Assembly: GCF_001429065.1 (NCBI RefSeq)
Contig: NZ_LMIB01000012.1
Location: forward strand, 186,001-250,000
Length of the DNA: 64,000 nt
Direction of reading: 5' to 3'
Source: Sphingomonas sp. Root710
Lineage (GTDB): Bacteria > Pseudomonadota > Alphaproteobacteria > Sphingomonadales > Sphingomonadaceae
Position 1 is the stretch's first letter. Every line of letters starts with the position of its first letter. Both the position numbers and the translations under genes were made by a program. Positions 17,723-26,598 of this stretch are shown one piece after another. Below the pieces are notes generated by a model that saw only the letters and a list, made by a program, of their open reading frames with translations, searched no databases and was not told where the DNA came from.

Positions 17723-18955
17723 TTATTTTTTGGCGCTGGAAAGATCGGGCGCGGCGGGACGGAAGCCGCCGCCCGTGTCCATCTGCCGCGCGGTGATCTC
17801 CAACGCGGCTGCGGCGCGCTTGTCGGCCTTGATCTTGGCCATGACGGCGGCGGTGGCGCCCGCCATGAGTTCGCCGCTCCGTTCGCTCACATATTGCGCG
17901 GACTCGCGCAGGGCGCCGTTGTAGCCGTTGATCTCCGGGATCACGTAGCGGGCGAAAAGCTCCCACGACCTGAGGGTCGCTTCCCGATTGGCCCAATCAT
18001 GCGCGAAGCCGATAACCGCGCCCAACCCTCCCGAGATTTTCTGGAGATTGCGGATCGCGGCAATCACGTCGTCGGGGGTCCCGATGACGTTGGTTCCGGT
18101 GCTCATCGTATCGGTCAGGGCATCCTGGGCATGTTCGTAATGTTTACCGCCAGGCTGATTGAGCACGCCGACCTTGTAGTTGTTATTCCAGTGGTGGAGG
18201 CCGGTTATCACCTCGTCTTGCGCCTGTTGCCGGGTTTCGGCCAGATGCCAGAACATGACGACGCCCCAATCCTTCCGGTTCACGATATTGCCGTGCTTGA
18301 GGGCCGACTCTTCGGCGAAGCTCCATTGCGTCGGCAGCGCTTGCAGCCCTTCCGATGATGTCGAGGCCACCGAAATGACGCCGATCCCGTGCTTACCGGC
18401 CAGCTGCATACCGGATGGGCTTATCGACGAAGCGGTGGCCATGGGCAGCTTCTCCTGCAGCGGCAGGAGCTGGAGTGCGGCGTCGCGCATCGTGAACCAT
18501 TCCGATTCATGGGTGATACGCTCACCGTTCAACAGCCGGATGATGGCGCCGAGCGCTTCATCCTGCCGGTCGCGCTGCACCATCGCGTCGATCCCGAGCA
18601 TACGGGCGTCCGACGGAAGGGCCCCGGGTCCCGAGCCGAAGATGACGCGGCCCTTCGACAGATAGTCGAGCTGCACCATACGCTGCGCGACCATGAAGGG
18701 GTGATGATAGGGCAGCGAGACGACGCCCGTCGCCAGCTTGATATGCGACGTCACCTGGCTCGCGGCCGCCAGAAACATTTCTGGAGAGGCGATGGTTTCC
18801 CATCCGGACGAATGATGCTCACCGACCCATATCTCGTCGAAGCCGAGCCGGTCCAGGTGAGAGGCAAATGCAAGATCGCGCTGGAACAGGTGAAGCGGGT
18901 GCTCGCCGACGGGATGATGCGGAGCGAGAAAGGTACCGAAGCGTAGGCGATTCAT
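17723..18955 (-). CDS. LLM-class flavin-dependent monooxygenase (limonene monooxygenase LimB-like)
   Basis: A 410-residue luciferase-like TIM-barrel flavoprotein. It starts MNRLRFGTFLAPHHP and contains DEIWVGEHHSSGW, KLATGVVSLPYHHPFMVAQR and GRVIFGSGPGALPSDA. This pattern is shared with limonene 1,2-monooxygenase and related reduced-flavin alkene/ketone monooxygenases. The C-terminal 60 residues are an Ala/Lys-rich tail. It is the first gene of the minus-strand cluster down to 12924 and presumably the entry enzyme. A flavin reductase is not encoded nearby. The limonene-type substrate is a family-based suggestion only. Confidence 0.82.
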   Translation of the reverse strand: MNRLRFGTFLAPHHPVGEHPLHLFQRDLAFASHLDRLGFDEIWVGEHHSSGWETIASPEMFLAAASQVTSHIKLATGVVSLPYHHPFMVAQRMVQLDYLSKGRVIFGSGPGALPSDARMLGIDAMVQRDRQDEALGAIIRLLNGERITHESEWFTMRDAALQLLPLQEKLPMATASSISPSGMQLAGKHGIGVISVASTSSEGLQALPTQWSFAEESALKHGNIVNRKDWGVVMFWHLAETRQQAQDEVITGLHHWNNNYKVGVLNQPGGKHYEHAQDALTDTMSTGTNVIGTPDDVIAAIRNLQKISGGLGAVIGFAHDWANREATLRSWELFARYVIPEINGYNGALRESAQYVSERSGELMAGATAAVMAKIKADKRAAAALEITARQMDTGGGFRPAAPDLSSAKK

Positions 18956-19001
18956 TGACTATGCACTCCAAGATTAAGGTGGCGCATGACCGGCGAAACC
19001 T

Positions 19002-19211
19002 TTGCCGGCCTATCATCAGAAGATTGAGCGCGCGCGATCCGAAGGGTTTTGGGTAGAGGAAACTGGCGAACGCACGCTCGAGCCAGAGAATATTTTTGCC
19101 GCTGGCAATCTAGATCCGGTCAATAATCTCACCTCCCCATATCAGGTTATGCACGTTCGCAATGGAACCGCCCCCGATTTCTGGTTCGACCGCAAAACAC
19201 GGCCGTACTAA
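19002..19211 (+). pseudogene. Possible degenerate hydrolase fragment
   Basis: The 420 bases between the monooxygenase and the first PQQ gene hold only this 69-codon open frame. Its end (TSPYQVMHVRNGTAPDFWF) faintly resembles the C-terminal part of tannase/feruloyl-esterase-like hydrolases, where a His-containing VRxG segment is common, but the catalytic regions are missing. It may be a remnant or chance. The rest of 18956-19375 should hold the promoters of the divergent units. Confidence 0.2.
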
Positions 19212-19375
19212 TTGATCTGGGATCCTACAATTCTGCGTGCCGGACGGCATCCACCTCTTAGCGAATGCAGATCATTCATACGGTCTATGTGTGTCGCGGC
19301 TTCTTCCTCGCCTAAGCTGTTTCCGATCATCGCCGCGAACAGCGCAGGTCTTGTATGGGCAAGAGGGGGAGAGGG

Positions 19376-21520
19376 ATGCGAAGCTGGGGTCGCCTGCGCA
19401 GAGCATCGTTCCTGGCCGCCGCCATTTCCGTCGTGAGCGGAGTGACGTACGGCGCAGGCAACAATCTCAAATTCAGTGCGGCGCAGGTCGAGCGCGGCAA
19501 GCAATCCTATCAGCAGCAGTGCGCCGCGTGCCATGGCGGCGCCCTCAACAACGGCGAATTCGCCCCACCGCTCAAAGGCGCCGACGTGCTGGCGAAATGG
19601 AGCAGCGGCTCGGCCGGGGATATCTTCGCCGTGATACACGACCGGATGCCGCCGACCTCGCCGGGATCGTTGTCGGTCGAAGAGTCCGTCGGGTTACTGG
19701 CATATATCTTCAGCGAAAATGGCATCGAGCCGGGCAACATCGCCTTGCCGCACGACCCAGCATCGCTGGCCCGGATCTCGGTTCCGCCGCCGACCTCGCC
19801 ATTCGGAGGGGCGATCGCCGACGATGTCGAACTGCCGCCGCCTCCGGCGCCATCGGCTGATCCGCTCCGGAATATCCGGCCGGTGACCGAAGCGATGATC
19901 GCGACGCCACCCGAGGCGGACTGGCTCACCTGGCGCAGGACGCCGGAGGCGGATGGTTTCAGCCCGCTCAACCAGATCGACCGCACCAATGTCTCCAAGC
20001 TGCGCCTGGCCTGGGCATGGTCGCTTCCCAGCGGACCGAACGAGTCGACGCCCCTCGTGCATGACGGCGTCATGTTCGTGTTCGGCCAGGGGCGGGACGA
20101 TGTCGTTCAGGCGATCGACGCCGCGACCGGCAATCTGCTCTGGGAATATGTCCACAGCCTTGCGAAATCCGACACCCCCTATGTGAAGAAGTCGCTCGCG
20201 CTTCTCGGAACGCGGTTGTTCTTCGCGACATCAGATAACAAGGTCATCGCGCTGGACGTCCGCAAGGGCGCGCTGCTCTGGGCCAACGCGATCCTGCCGC
20301 CCGGCACGCCGGTGGTGGAAGGTCGCGTCGCCGGCGGACCGCTGGTCGCGCGCGGCCGGATCATCGTCGGAACGACGGGGCGCAAGCCGGGCGGCAATTT
20401 CGTCATCGCGCTCGATCCCGAGAGCGGGCAGGAACGCTGGAGGTTCGCGACGATCCCCTCCCCCGGCCAACCTGGCGGCGATAGCTGGAACGGCCTGCCG
20501 CAGGACAAGCGGTCGGGCGGATCGGTATGGAATCCCGGGAGCTATGATCCGGCATCGGGTCTCGTCTATTTCGGACCCGCGCCGACCTACGACACCGGCC
20601 CGCTTCGTGATCGTGTCGCCGATCCAGCGGTCAATAACGACGCGCTCTACACGAACAACACGATCGCGCTGGATCCCGAATCCGGACAGCTGCGATGGCA
20701 TTTCAGCCACAGGCCCAACGATCAATGGGATTTCGACTGGTCGTTCGAACGCCAGATTTTCGATATCGATGTCGACGGGGTCCGGCGACGCGCGGTGGTA
20801 ACCGGCGGCAAGGAAGCGATATTCGACATTCTCGACGCCGGAACCGGGGCCTATATCCGGTCCTTCGACCTGGGGCTTCAGAACATCGTCAAATCGATCG
20901 ATCCCAAAACCGGCGCGAAGGATATCGACGCCAACCTTGTGCCGTCGCGGGCGAAGACCATCACGGTCTGCCCCAGTTCGGAAGGGGGCAAGAACTGGCT
21001 TCCGAATTCGTTGGACCCGGTCCGCAAGATATTGTTCGTTCCGCTGGCCGAAAGCTGCGAGGATTTCATCCCGGCAGGCCCGGGCGGCGGCGGACTGCTG
21101 ACCACCGGCGTGAAAATCCGCCTGCGTCCCCGGGTCCAGTCCGATGGACGGTTCGGGCGGCTCGAAGCAGTGGACCTGCGCAGCGGAAAGCCGCTTTGGA
21201 GCGTTCGACAGCGCGCCATTCTGACCAGCGGAGTGCTCGCCACGGCCGGAGGCATCGTGTTCGCGGGCGACATGGATCGCAATCTGATCGCCTTCGATAC
21301 GGCGAAGGGGCGTGAACTGTGGCGCACCAGGCTGAACGGCATGCCGAGCTCGGCCGTGATCAGCTATGCCGTCGGATCGAAACAATATGTGGCGGTCATA
21401 ACGTCGAACGGCGGGCACCATGCGACCATATTGGCGCGCCTGACGCCGGAAGTGCGCAACCCGATCAACGCGGCATCCACCCTGTGGGTGTTCGAACTGC
21501 CGGCTGCCACCGCGCGGTGA
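19376..21520 (+). CDS. PQQ-dependent dehydrogenase with N-terminal cytochrome c domain
   Basis: About 714 residues. A Tat-like or Sec signal (MRSWGRLRRASFLAAAIS) is followed by a cytochrome c domain with CAACH at residues 49-53 and a likely Met ligand in DRMPPTSPG (M91). An eight-bladed PQQ propeller then runs from about residue 185 to the end, with repeated tryptophan-docking blades (GQERWRF, GQLRWHF, GKPLWSV, GRELWRT) and the likely catalytic Asp in NDQWDFDW near residue 451. It should act in the periplasm, oxidising an alcohol or aldehyde and passing electrons to the haem. The start at 19376 has a strong AGGGGGA site; 19355 is an alternative. It is followed 41 bp later by a second quinohemoprotein. 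Confidence 0.9.
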   Translation: MRSWGRLRRASFLAAAISVVSGVTYGAGNNLKFSAAQVERGKQSYQQQCAACHGGALNNGEFAPPLKGADVLAKWSSGSAGDIFAVIHDRMPPTSPGSLSVEESVGLLAYIFSENGIEPGNIALPHDPASLARISVPPPTSPFGGAIADDVELPPPPAPSADPLRNIRPVTEAMIATPPEADWLTWRRTPEADGFSPLNQIDRTNVSKLRLAWAWSLPSGPNESTPLVHDGVMFVFGQGRDDVVQAIDAATGNLLWEYVHSLAKSDTPYVKKSLALLGTRLFFATSDNKVIALDVRKGALLWANAILPPGTPVVEGRVAGGPLVARGRIIVGTTGRKPGGNFVIALDPESGQERWRFATIPSPGQPGGDSWNGLPQDKRSGGSVWNPGSYDPASGLVYFGPAPTYDTGPLRDRVADPAVNNDALYTNNTIALDPESGQLRWHFSHRPNDQWDFDWSFERQIFDIDVDGVRRRAVVTGGKEAIFDILDAGTGAYIRSFDLGLQNIVKSIDPKTGAKDIDANLVPSRAKTITVCPSSEGGKNWLPNSLDPVRKILFVPLAESCEDFIPAGPGGGGLLTTGVKIRLRPRVQSDGRFGRLEAVDLRSGKPLWSVRQRAILTSGVLATAGGIVFAGDMDRNLIAFDTAKGRELWRTRLNGMPSSAVISYAVGSKQYVAVITSNGGHHATILARLTPEVRNPINAASTLWVFELPAATAR

Positions 21521-21561
21521 CGTTGGCGGCAACGACGAGACGCAATTTTCGAGGACATGAA

Positions 21562-23664
21562 ATGCGGAAATTCGGACTTTATCTTGCTCTCCTCACAGGA
21601 AGCGTGGCCGGCGGGGCGCTATATGCCCGCAGCGGGACAGGCAATTCCATGCCCGCCACGCTGAACTGGCTCGCCCCAGCGGACGATGCGTCGGAACAGC
21701 GCTTCGTTCCGCTGGACCAGATCAATGCCACCAACGTCTCCCAGTTGGGACTGGCCTGGTCGCTCGACCTGCCGGAAGAACGGACCGCGCTGGCCGGCAG
21801 CCCGCTGGCGGTCGACGGCCGGCTCTATTTCAGCGGGGCGATGGGCATCGTCTATGCCGTGGACGCCGTCTCCGGCCGCCTGCTCTGGCAATATGACCCC
21901 CAGACCAATGCAGGAGCGCCGCGCGAAGCCCGGCTGGTCTACAGCAACAATCGCGGGGTCGCCTGGTGGAAGGGCAAGATCTATGTCGCCCTGAAGGACG
22001 GTCGCATGGTGGCTATCGACGCCAAGAGCGGAAAGCCGGTGTGGATCAGCCGCTTTCTGCGGGAAGGCGATCGCTCCACGAGCAGCGGCGCTCCGCGCAT
22101 ATTCAACGGCAAGGTGATCATCGGCAATAGTGGCGCCGAATATGGCGCTCGCGGCTATGTGACCACATTGGACGCCGAGACTGGAAAGATCCTGTGGCGC
22201 TTCTTCACCGTGCCCGGCAATCCGGCGGTCGACAGCGACGAAACAACGCGCATGGCGGCTGCGAGCTGGTCGGGGGAATGGTGGAAATGGGGCGGCGGAG
22301 GCACGCCCTGGAACGGCATCACCTATGACGAGGCGCTGGACCAGATCTATGTCGGCGTCGGCAATGGCGGCCCCTGGGATTGGAAGGCGCGGGGCAAGAA
22401 AGGACAGGACAATCTGTTCCTCTCCTCGGTCGTCGCGCTCGACGCGACCACCGGCAAATATAAATGGCATTACCAGTATAACCCGCAGGAAGCCTGGGAC
22501 TGGAAGGCCACCTCCTCCATCATCCTGGCAGACCTGGATATCGGGGGGCAGAAGCACAAGGTCCTGATGCAGGCACCGTCGAACGGCTTCTTCTACGTCA
22601 TCGACCGGACCAGCGGTAAGCTCCTGTCGGCCGAGAAATACGGCAAGGCGAATTGGGCGGACAAGATCGATCTGGCGACGGGAAGGCCGATCGAGAAGCC
22701 CGACATTCGCTATGAGAATGGGCCGGTGGTGATCTATCCCGGCGTGTCGGGCGTGCACAACTGGCAGGCGTCCTCCTATAATCCGCGCACCGGCCTGGTC
22801 TATCTTCCGACCATGCAGACCGGCATGCGCTATTCCTCCACCACGCCCGAGCAGAATGCGGCCTCCGGCAGCCCCGCGCGCCTCGGTGGCTGGACCGGCG
22901 TCAACGTCGAGCCCTATGTCGATCCCAAGGATCCGCGCGACAATAAGGGCTCCTTGGTCGCCTGGGATCCGGTGCTTCAGAAACAGCGGTGGAAAGCCGA
23001 CTATTCCTCGCTGTGGAATGGCGGAACGGTCACGACGGCGGGCAACCTAGTATTCCAGGGAACACAGGACGGGCTGCTGCGGGCCTTCGATGCCTCGACG
23101 GGCAGACAGCTCTGGTCGTTCAAGGCCGGACTGGGCATCCTCGCCGCGCCGACCAGCTATTCGTTTCGCGGCAAGCAATATGTGTCGGTGCTGGTAGGCT
23201 ATGGTGGCGCGGGTGGAACCGGCGGACCGCCGATGCAATATGGATGGAAATATGGACTCCAGCCGCGCCGGCTTCTGACGTTCGTGCTTGGCGGCAAGGC
23301 CAGATTGCCAGCCACGGCGCCACCGGACTTTAGCACGCACGCGCTCGACGACCCAAAGATCGCGATCGATGCTCAACAAGCCGGCAAGGGCGGGTTCCTG
23401 TTCGCCATAACAGGTTGTGGAACCTGTCACGGGCCGGGCGCTCAATCGACGGGCGGCGCTCCGGACCTGCGCGAGTCCCAGATCGCCTTCGATCGGCAAT
23501 TCCTGGGCACATTTCTCCGCAGCGGCGCGGCGGTAACGTACAATATGCCGAAGTTCGACGATCTTACGGAAGATCAGATCGACGCGCTCTACGCCTATAT
23601 CCGTTCGGAGGCTCGCAAAGCGCGGCTCGGCCATGCCTCACCTACGAACTTGATGGGCCCCTGA
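21562..23664 (+). CDS. Quinohemoprotein alcohol dehydrogenase, C-terminal cytochrome c
   Basis: A 700-residue exported enzyme: a signal peptide (MRKFGLYLALLTGSVAGGALYA), a PQQ propeller with SNNRGVAWWKGKIYVALKDG and the catalytic block EAWDWKATSS at about residues 311-319, then a cytochrome c domain with CGTCH at 619-623 and a Met ligand in YNMPKF (M662). This is the normal domain order of type II quinohemoprotein alcohol dehydrogenases. The adjacent Cys-Cys pair that many of these enzymes carry before NRGVA is replaced by VYSN. Start chosen at 21562, preceded by GAGGACA; the frame is open upstream inside the preceding gene. Probably co-transcribed with the preceding PQQ gene. No PQQ biosynthesis genes are in this window. 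Confidence 0.92.
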   Translation: MRKFGLYLALLTGSVAGGALYARSGTGNSMPATLNWLAPADDASEQRFVPLDQINATNVSQLGLAWSLDLPEERTALAGSPLAVDGRLYFSGAMGIVYAVDAVSGRLLWQYDPQTNAGAPREARLVYSNNRGVAWWKGKIYVALKDGRMVAIDAKSGKPVWISRFLREGDRSTSSGAPRIFNGKVIIGNSGAEYGARGYVTTLDAETGKILWRFFTVPGNPAVDSDETTRMAAASWSGEWWKWGGGGTPWNGITYDEALDQIYVGVGNGGPWDWKARGKKGQDNLFLSSVVALDATTGKYKWHYQYNPQEAWDWKATSSIILADLDIGGQKHKVLMQAPSNGFFYVIDRTSGKLLSAEKYGKANWADKIDLATGRPIEKPDIRYENGPVVIYPGVSGVHNWQASSYNPRTGLVYLPTMQTGMRYSSTTPEQNAASGSPARLGGWTGVNVEPYVDPKDPRDNKGSLVAWDPVLQKQRWKADYSSLWNGGTVTTAGNLVFQGTQDGLLRAFDASTGRQLWSFKAGLGILAAPTSYSFRGKQYVSVLVGYGGAGGTGGPPMQYGWKYGLQPRRLLTFVLGGKARLPATAPPDFSTHALDDPKIAIDAQQAGKGGFLFAITGCGTCHGPGAQSTGGAPDLRESQIAFDRQFLGTFLRSGAAVTYNMPKFDDLTEDQIDALYAYIRSEARKARLGHASPTNLMGP

Positions 23665-23706
23665 TGCGGCCCGGCCGAGCGGACGATATATCGAGTATAG
23701 GCACAA

Positions 23707-23760
23707 GTGCTCAAGCGGTTGGGCAGCAATCATGGCGCTACGCTCGCCGACATCATGGAC
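23707..23760 (+). pseudogene. Possible DUF3489 fragment cut by IS3 end
   Basis: Eighteen codons reading VLKRLGSNHGATLADIMD resemble the start of a DUF3489 domain (a small winged-helix-like module) and stop at the IS3 terminal sequence TGGACTGCCC. A stop lies just upstream. Too short to be sure; it may be the host gene the IS3 element entered. Confidence 0.2.
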
Positions 23761-24326
23761 TGGACTGCCCGCGATGACTGGTCCGGTTGCGTTTTTTTGT
23801 TGAGGCGTGTTTCCGATGCCAGCCTGGGCGGGAGGCGAAGAGTAGCCGAGCGGTCAGGCTGGCATCCTGATTGTTTCCGGGCCGGTGGTCGATATCCGAG
23901 GTTGCTGTGGGGCCGCGGCCGGTCGTAATGATCGCGCCACCAACCAGTGACGACGCGGGCCTCCAAAGCTGTAGAAGATTTCGCCGTCCAGTAGTCCGTT
24001 GCGCCATCGTGCGTTGAAGCGTTCGACATAACCGTTCTCCCACAGGCTTCCGGGTTCGATATAGGGGGTCCTGACGCCGAGCCGGCGCAACCATTCGCGC
24101 ACGGCGGTAGCGAACTCGGGACCAGTATCGGATCGGATATGCTCAGGCGGCCCATGCTCGATGAACAGATCGGCCAACACATCGATGACGTCGTTCGATC
24201 TGAAAGCGATGCTCAAGGACACCTTGCTCGTCCAGCGTCGGACGACCTGACCTATCCAAGCGTTGACGGGTTCGATGCTGGTGACATCGTAAAAGCGGCG
24301 CAGCGTCGTGTCGGCATGGACGGGGT
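23761..24326 (-). mobile_element. IS3-family element remnant
   Basis: The left boundary TGGACTGCCCGCGATGACTG matches the type of terminal sequence found on IS3-family elements of this group. The other end is lost: homology fades near 24280 and the sequence is cut at 24327 by the CTAG junction with the IS701-family element. Only the 3' half of orfB remains, and it is frameshifted. Confidence 0.75.
23790..24280 (-). pseudogene. IS3-family transposase orfB, truncated and frameshifted
   Basis: The minus strand encodes the second half of a DDE(K) integrase domain: VIDVLADLFIEHGPPEHIR with the second catalytic Asp in SDTGPEF, then GSLWENGYVERFNAR with the catalytic Glu. After GEIFYSF the frame shifts by one base and continues as RPHSNLGYRPPARKQ to the usual C-terminal LRLPPRLASE tail. 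The first catalytic Asp and all of orfA are missing, so it cannot make active transposase. Confidence 0.85.
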
Positions 24327-24330
24327 CTAG

Positions 24331-25744
24331 CACTACTTTGGCAGATTTTTACGATAGATGATTTTGCGGCAATGTGGACATTGCGTTGTCGGGGGCTGAG
24401 CGAGTGCGTTGAGGATTGCCTGCCGCACGGCTGGCAGGGTCGGTTGAGGCGGAGGTCCGTGGATTCTTTTTTCCCCCTTCGGCCTGTTTGAGCCGCCGGG
24501 CCTGGAGGAAGGCGAGCGCGATCATGCACATGAGGCCGTGTCGATGAAGCCCCTGCCATGATCGCCCTTCGAAGTGATCCAGGCCGAGTTCTTCCTTGAG
24601 TTGCTGATGCGCCTGCTCGCAGACCCAGCGCGCCTTGATGGCCCCGGCGAGCGCCTTGACCGGTGTATTGGCGGGCAGGTTGGACAGATAATATTTGCGT
24701 TCGCCGGTCGAACGATGCTCGCCAACAAGCCACGCCTCTTCGCCCGGCAGATGCTGCGCGCCCATATCGTGGATGCGCTGGGGCGGTCCATCGGCGACCC
24801 TGACGCGAACGGCAGCGAACCTTGCCGCGAGCATGCCTTTGGTTCCTTTGCGCCAACTGACCTTCTGCCACCTGGCGCCCTCCAGCATGGTCTTTGCCGT
24901 CACGGATTTCGTGTCGGGGATGTAGCGCTGGCGGGGACGACCAGCGACAGGGAATATCATGGCGACATCGACCGGATAGACCTTTTGCTTGTAGGGAATG
25001 CCCACCGCCCAAAGGAGGCCGCGCTCCGAGAGGCCCTGCCGGAACGGCGCGGACAGCCCGTACCCGGCATCCGCCAGCACACAGCCGAAGCGTACACCGC
25101 CCGCTCGCACGCGGTCGATCTCGGCCAGCGCAATCTCGGGCTTGGTCCGGTAATCCCGCCGATCTTCAGGCACTTTTGCCCGATCAAGCCGGGCGGGATC
25201 GCTGGTCCAGCTCTCAGGCAGGAACAGGCGCAAGCCAACCATCAACGGCACCTCGCGCGATGCCAGCGTCAACGATACCAGCGTCTGGCAGTTGGCGTTC
25301 TTGCCGAGCGCAGAGGCATATTGCGGTGCCACCCCAACCGAACCGCGCCCCTTCTTCGGCAATGCCGTGTCGTCGATGATGAGCCAGGCATCCTCGCCGC
25401 CGACCTGGGTATCCGCTTCCCTCAGCAGCGCCGCCTCCAGCGGTTCCGCGTTCCACACGCCGCTCGCCACAAAGTGGTGGAGTTGGTCGTAGCTGACCGC
25501 ACCGTCGCGTGCAGCCATCGGCTGAACGCTCTTACGATCCCCCGGACCGATCAGTCCCGCAACATAGCTCGGACACATCCGCCCGCGCGTTTTGTGCCCG
25601 AGAGCCGACACAAAGGGGGTCAGCCACTTCTCAAGATCATTCCGCCAGTCGTCGTCCATCGCCAGCCTCCACAAGCTGGCTCCCCATGAATCACCGATCC
25701 ACAGAAAAGGGAATCCTCAAAATCACAAATCTGCCAAAGTAGTG
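24331..25744 (-). mobile_element. IS701-family insertion sequence, complete
   Basis: A 1,414-bp element with perfect 18-bp inverted ends, CACTACTTTGGCAGATTT at 24331-24348 and its complement at 25727-25744. It is flanked on both sides by CTAG (24327-24330 and 25745-25748), the 4-bp target duplication expected for this family. It carries one intact transposase. It sits exactly between an IS3 remnant and an IS5-type element whose own flank is the same CTAG. Confidence 0.93.
24349..25659 (-). CDS. IS701-family DDE transposase
   Basis: A 436-residue intact transposase. The catalytic residues are visible: Asp in WLIIDDTALPKKG, Asp in VLADAGYGLS, and Glu in the HQQLKEELGLDHFEGRSW block with its conserved FEGRSW tail. 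A GGAGG site 7 bp upstream supports the start at 25659 (MDDDWRN). The stop codon abuts the left inverted repeat. The C-terminal 60 residues are basic and Ser/Pro-rich. The element looks recently active: ends, target duplication and reading frame are all intact. Confidence 0.95.
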   Translation of the reverse strand: MDDDWRNDLEKWLTPFVSALGHKTRGRMCPSYVAGLIGPGDRKSVQPMAARDGAVSYDQLHHFVASGVWNAEPLEAALLREADTQVGGEDAWLIIDDTALPKKGRGSVGVAPQYASALGKNANCQTLVSLTLASREVPLMVGLRLFLPESWTSDPARLDRAKVPEDRRDYRTKPEIALAEIDRVRAGGVRFGCVLADAGYGLSAPFRQGLSERGLLWAVGIPYKQKVYPVDVAMIFPVAGRPRQRYIPDTKSVTAKTMLEGARWQKVSWRKGTKGMLAARFAAVRVRVADGPPQRIHDMGAQHLPGEEAWLVGEHRSTGERKYYLSNLPANTPVKALAGAIKARWVCEQAHQQLKEELGLDHFEGRSWQGLHRHGLMCMIALAFLQARRLKQAEGGKKNPRTSASTDPASRAAGNPQRTRSAPDNAMSTLPQNHLS

Positions 25745-25748
25745 CTAG

Positions 25749-26594
25749 GGCGGATCGACATTCAGGATTCCCAAAAGGGCTGATCACTGATTCATAGGGC
25801 TCCGTGTTGGATCGCGGAGCGTGCAATGGGGATCAAGCGATACGAGTACGAAGCGCAGTGGGCGAAGATCGCGCCGCTGCTACCGGGTAAGGTGGGTGAT
25901 CCTGGCCGGACGGGGTCCGATAACCGGTCGTTTGTAAACGGATGTCTGTGGATTTTGCGGTCTGGAGCACACTGGTGCGATCTGCCGGAGCGTTACGGCC
26001 GATGGAAGACGGTGCACCGGCGCTTCAGTCGTTAGTGTGACGCAGGGGTCTGGGAGCGGGTGTTTGATGCGCTCACCACGGATCGCGACAACCAGTATCT
26101 GATGATCGACAGCACCATCGTTCGCGCCCACCAGCAGGCGGCGACCGGAAAAGGGGGGGCCCAGGACCAGGCGCTGGGGCGTTCCCGAGGAGGACTGACG
26201 AGCAAGATTCATATGCTCGCCGATGCATTGGGTCGGCCGTTGCGGTTTCGGATCACGCCTGGACAAACTCATGACATCACCGCCGCACCAGCCCTTCTGG
26301 AAGGTCAGGAAGCGGATGCCATACTCGCTGATAAAGCATATGACAGCAATGACTTACGCGAGACTATCGATCAAATGAAGGCGCAAGCGGTGATCCCATC
26401 CAAGCGCAATCGCAAGATCTTCATCCCGCATGATACCGAACTCTACAAGCAGCGAAACCGGATCAAACGATGCTTTGGTCGCCTCAAACATTTCCGCCGC
26501 TTCGCGACCCGCTACGACCGCCGAACCATCCACTTTGCCGGCTTCATCCACCTCGCAGCCGCCGTGATCTGGTTACGCTGAATGTCGATCCGGC
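25749..26594 (+). mobile_element. IS5-family (IS427-type) element
   Basis: About 846 bp with 17-bp inverted ends, GGCGGATCGACATTCAG on the left and a complement differing at one position on the right, flanked by CTAG at 25745-25748 and 26595-26598. The left CTAG is shared with the IS701-family element. The single transposase frame carries an in-frame amber codon. Confidence 0.9.
25826..26581 (+). pseudogene. IS5-family transposase with in-frame amber codon
   Basis: Read through the TAG at 26033-26035, this is a 251-residue IS427-group transposase: an N-terminal half with YEAQWAKIAPLLPGK and RSGAHWCDLPERYGRW, then the DDE core with MIDSTIVRAHQQAATG (Asp), DAILADKAYDSN (Asp) and RIKRCFGRLKHFRRFATRY (Glu replaced in context by the family IERCFGRLK pattern, here K-R). 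The family normally has Trp after HRRFSR, so TGG appears to have become TAG. Both halves are in the same frame, so this is a nonsense change rather than the programmed frameshift seen in some relatives. Confidence 0.85.
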
Positions 26595-26598
26595 CTAG

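Noticed and set aside
20231-21532. Long open frame on the minus strand opposite the first PQQ dehydrogenase (also 2525-3778 and 21619-22758 opposite other genes)
   Set aside because: High-GC codon bias leaves the antisense frame open; the translations are Arg/Asp/Gly-rich without domains and have no ribosome site, whereas the plus-strand proteins have complete motifs.
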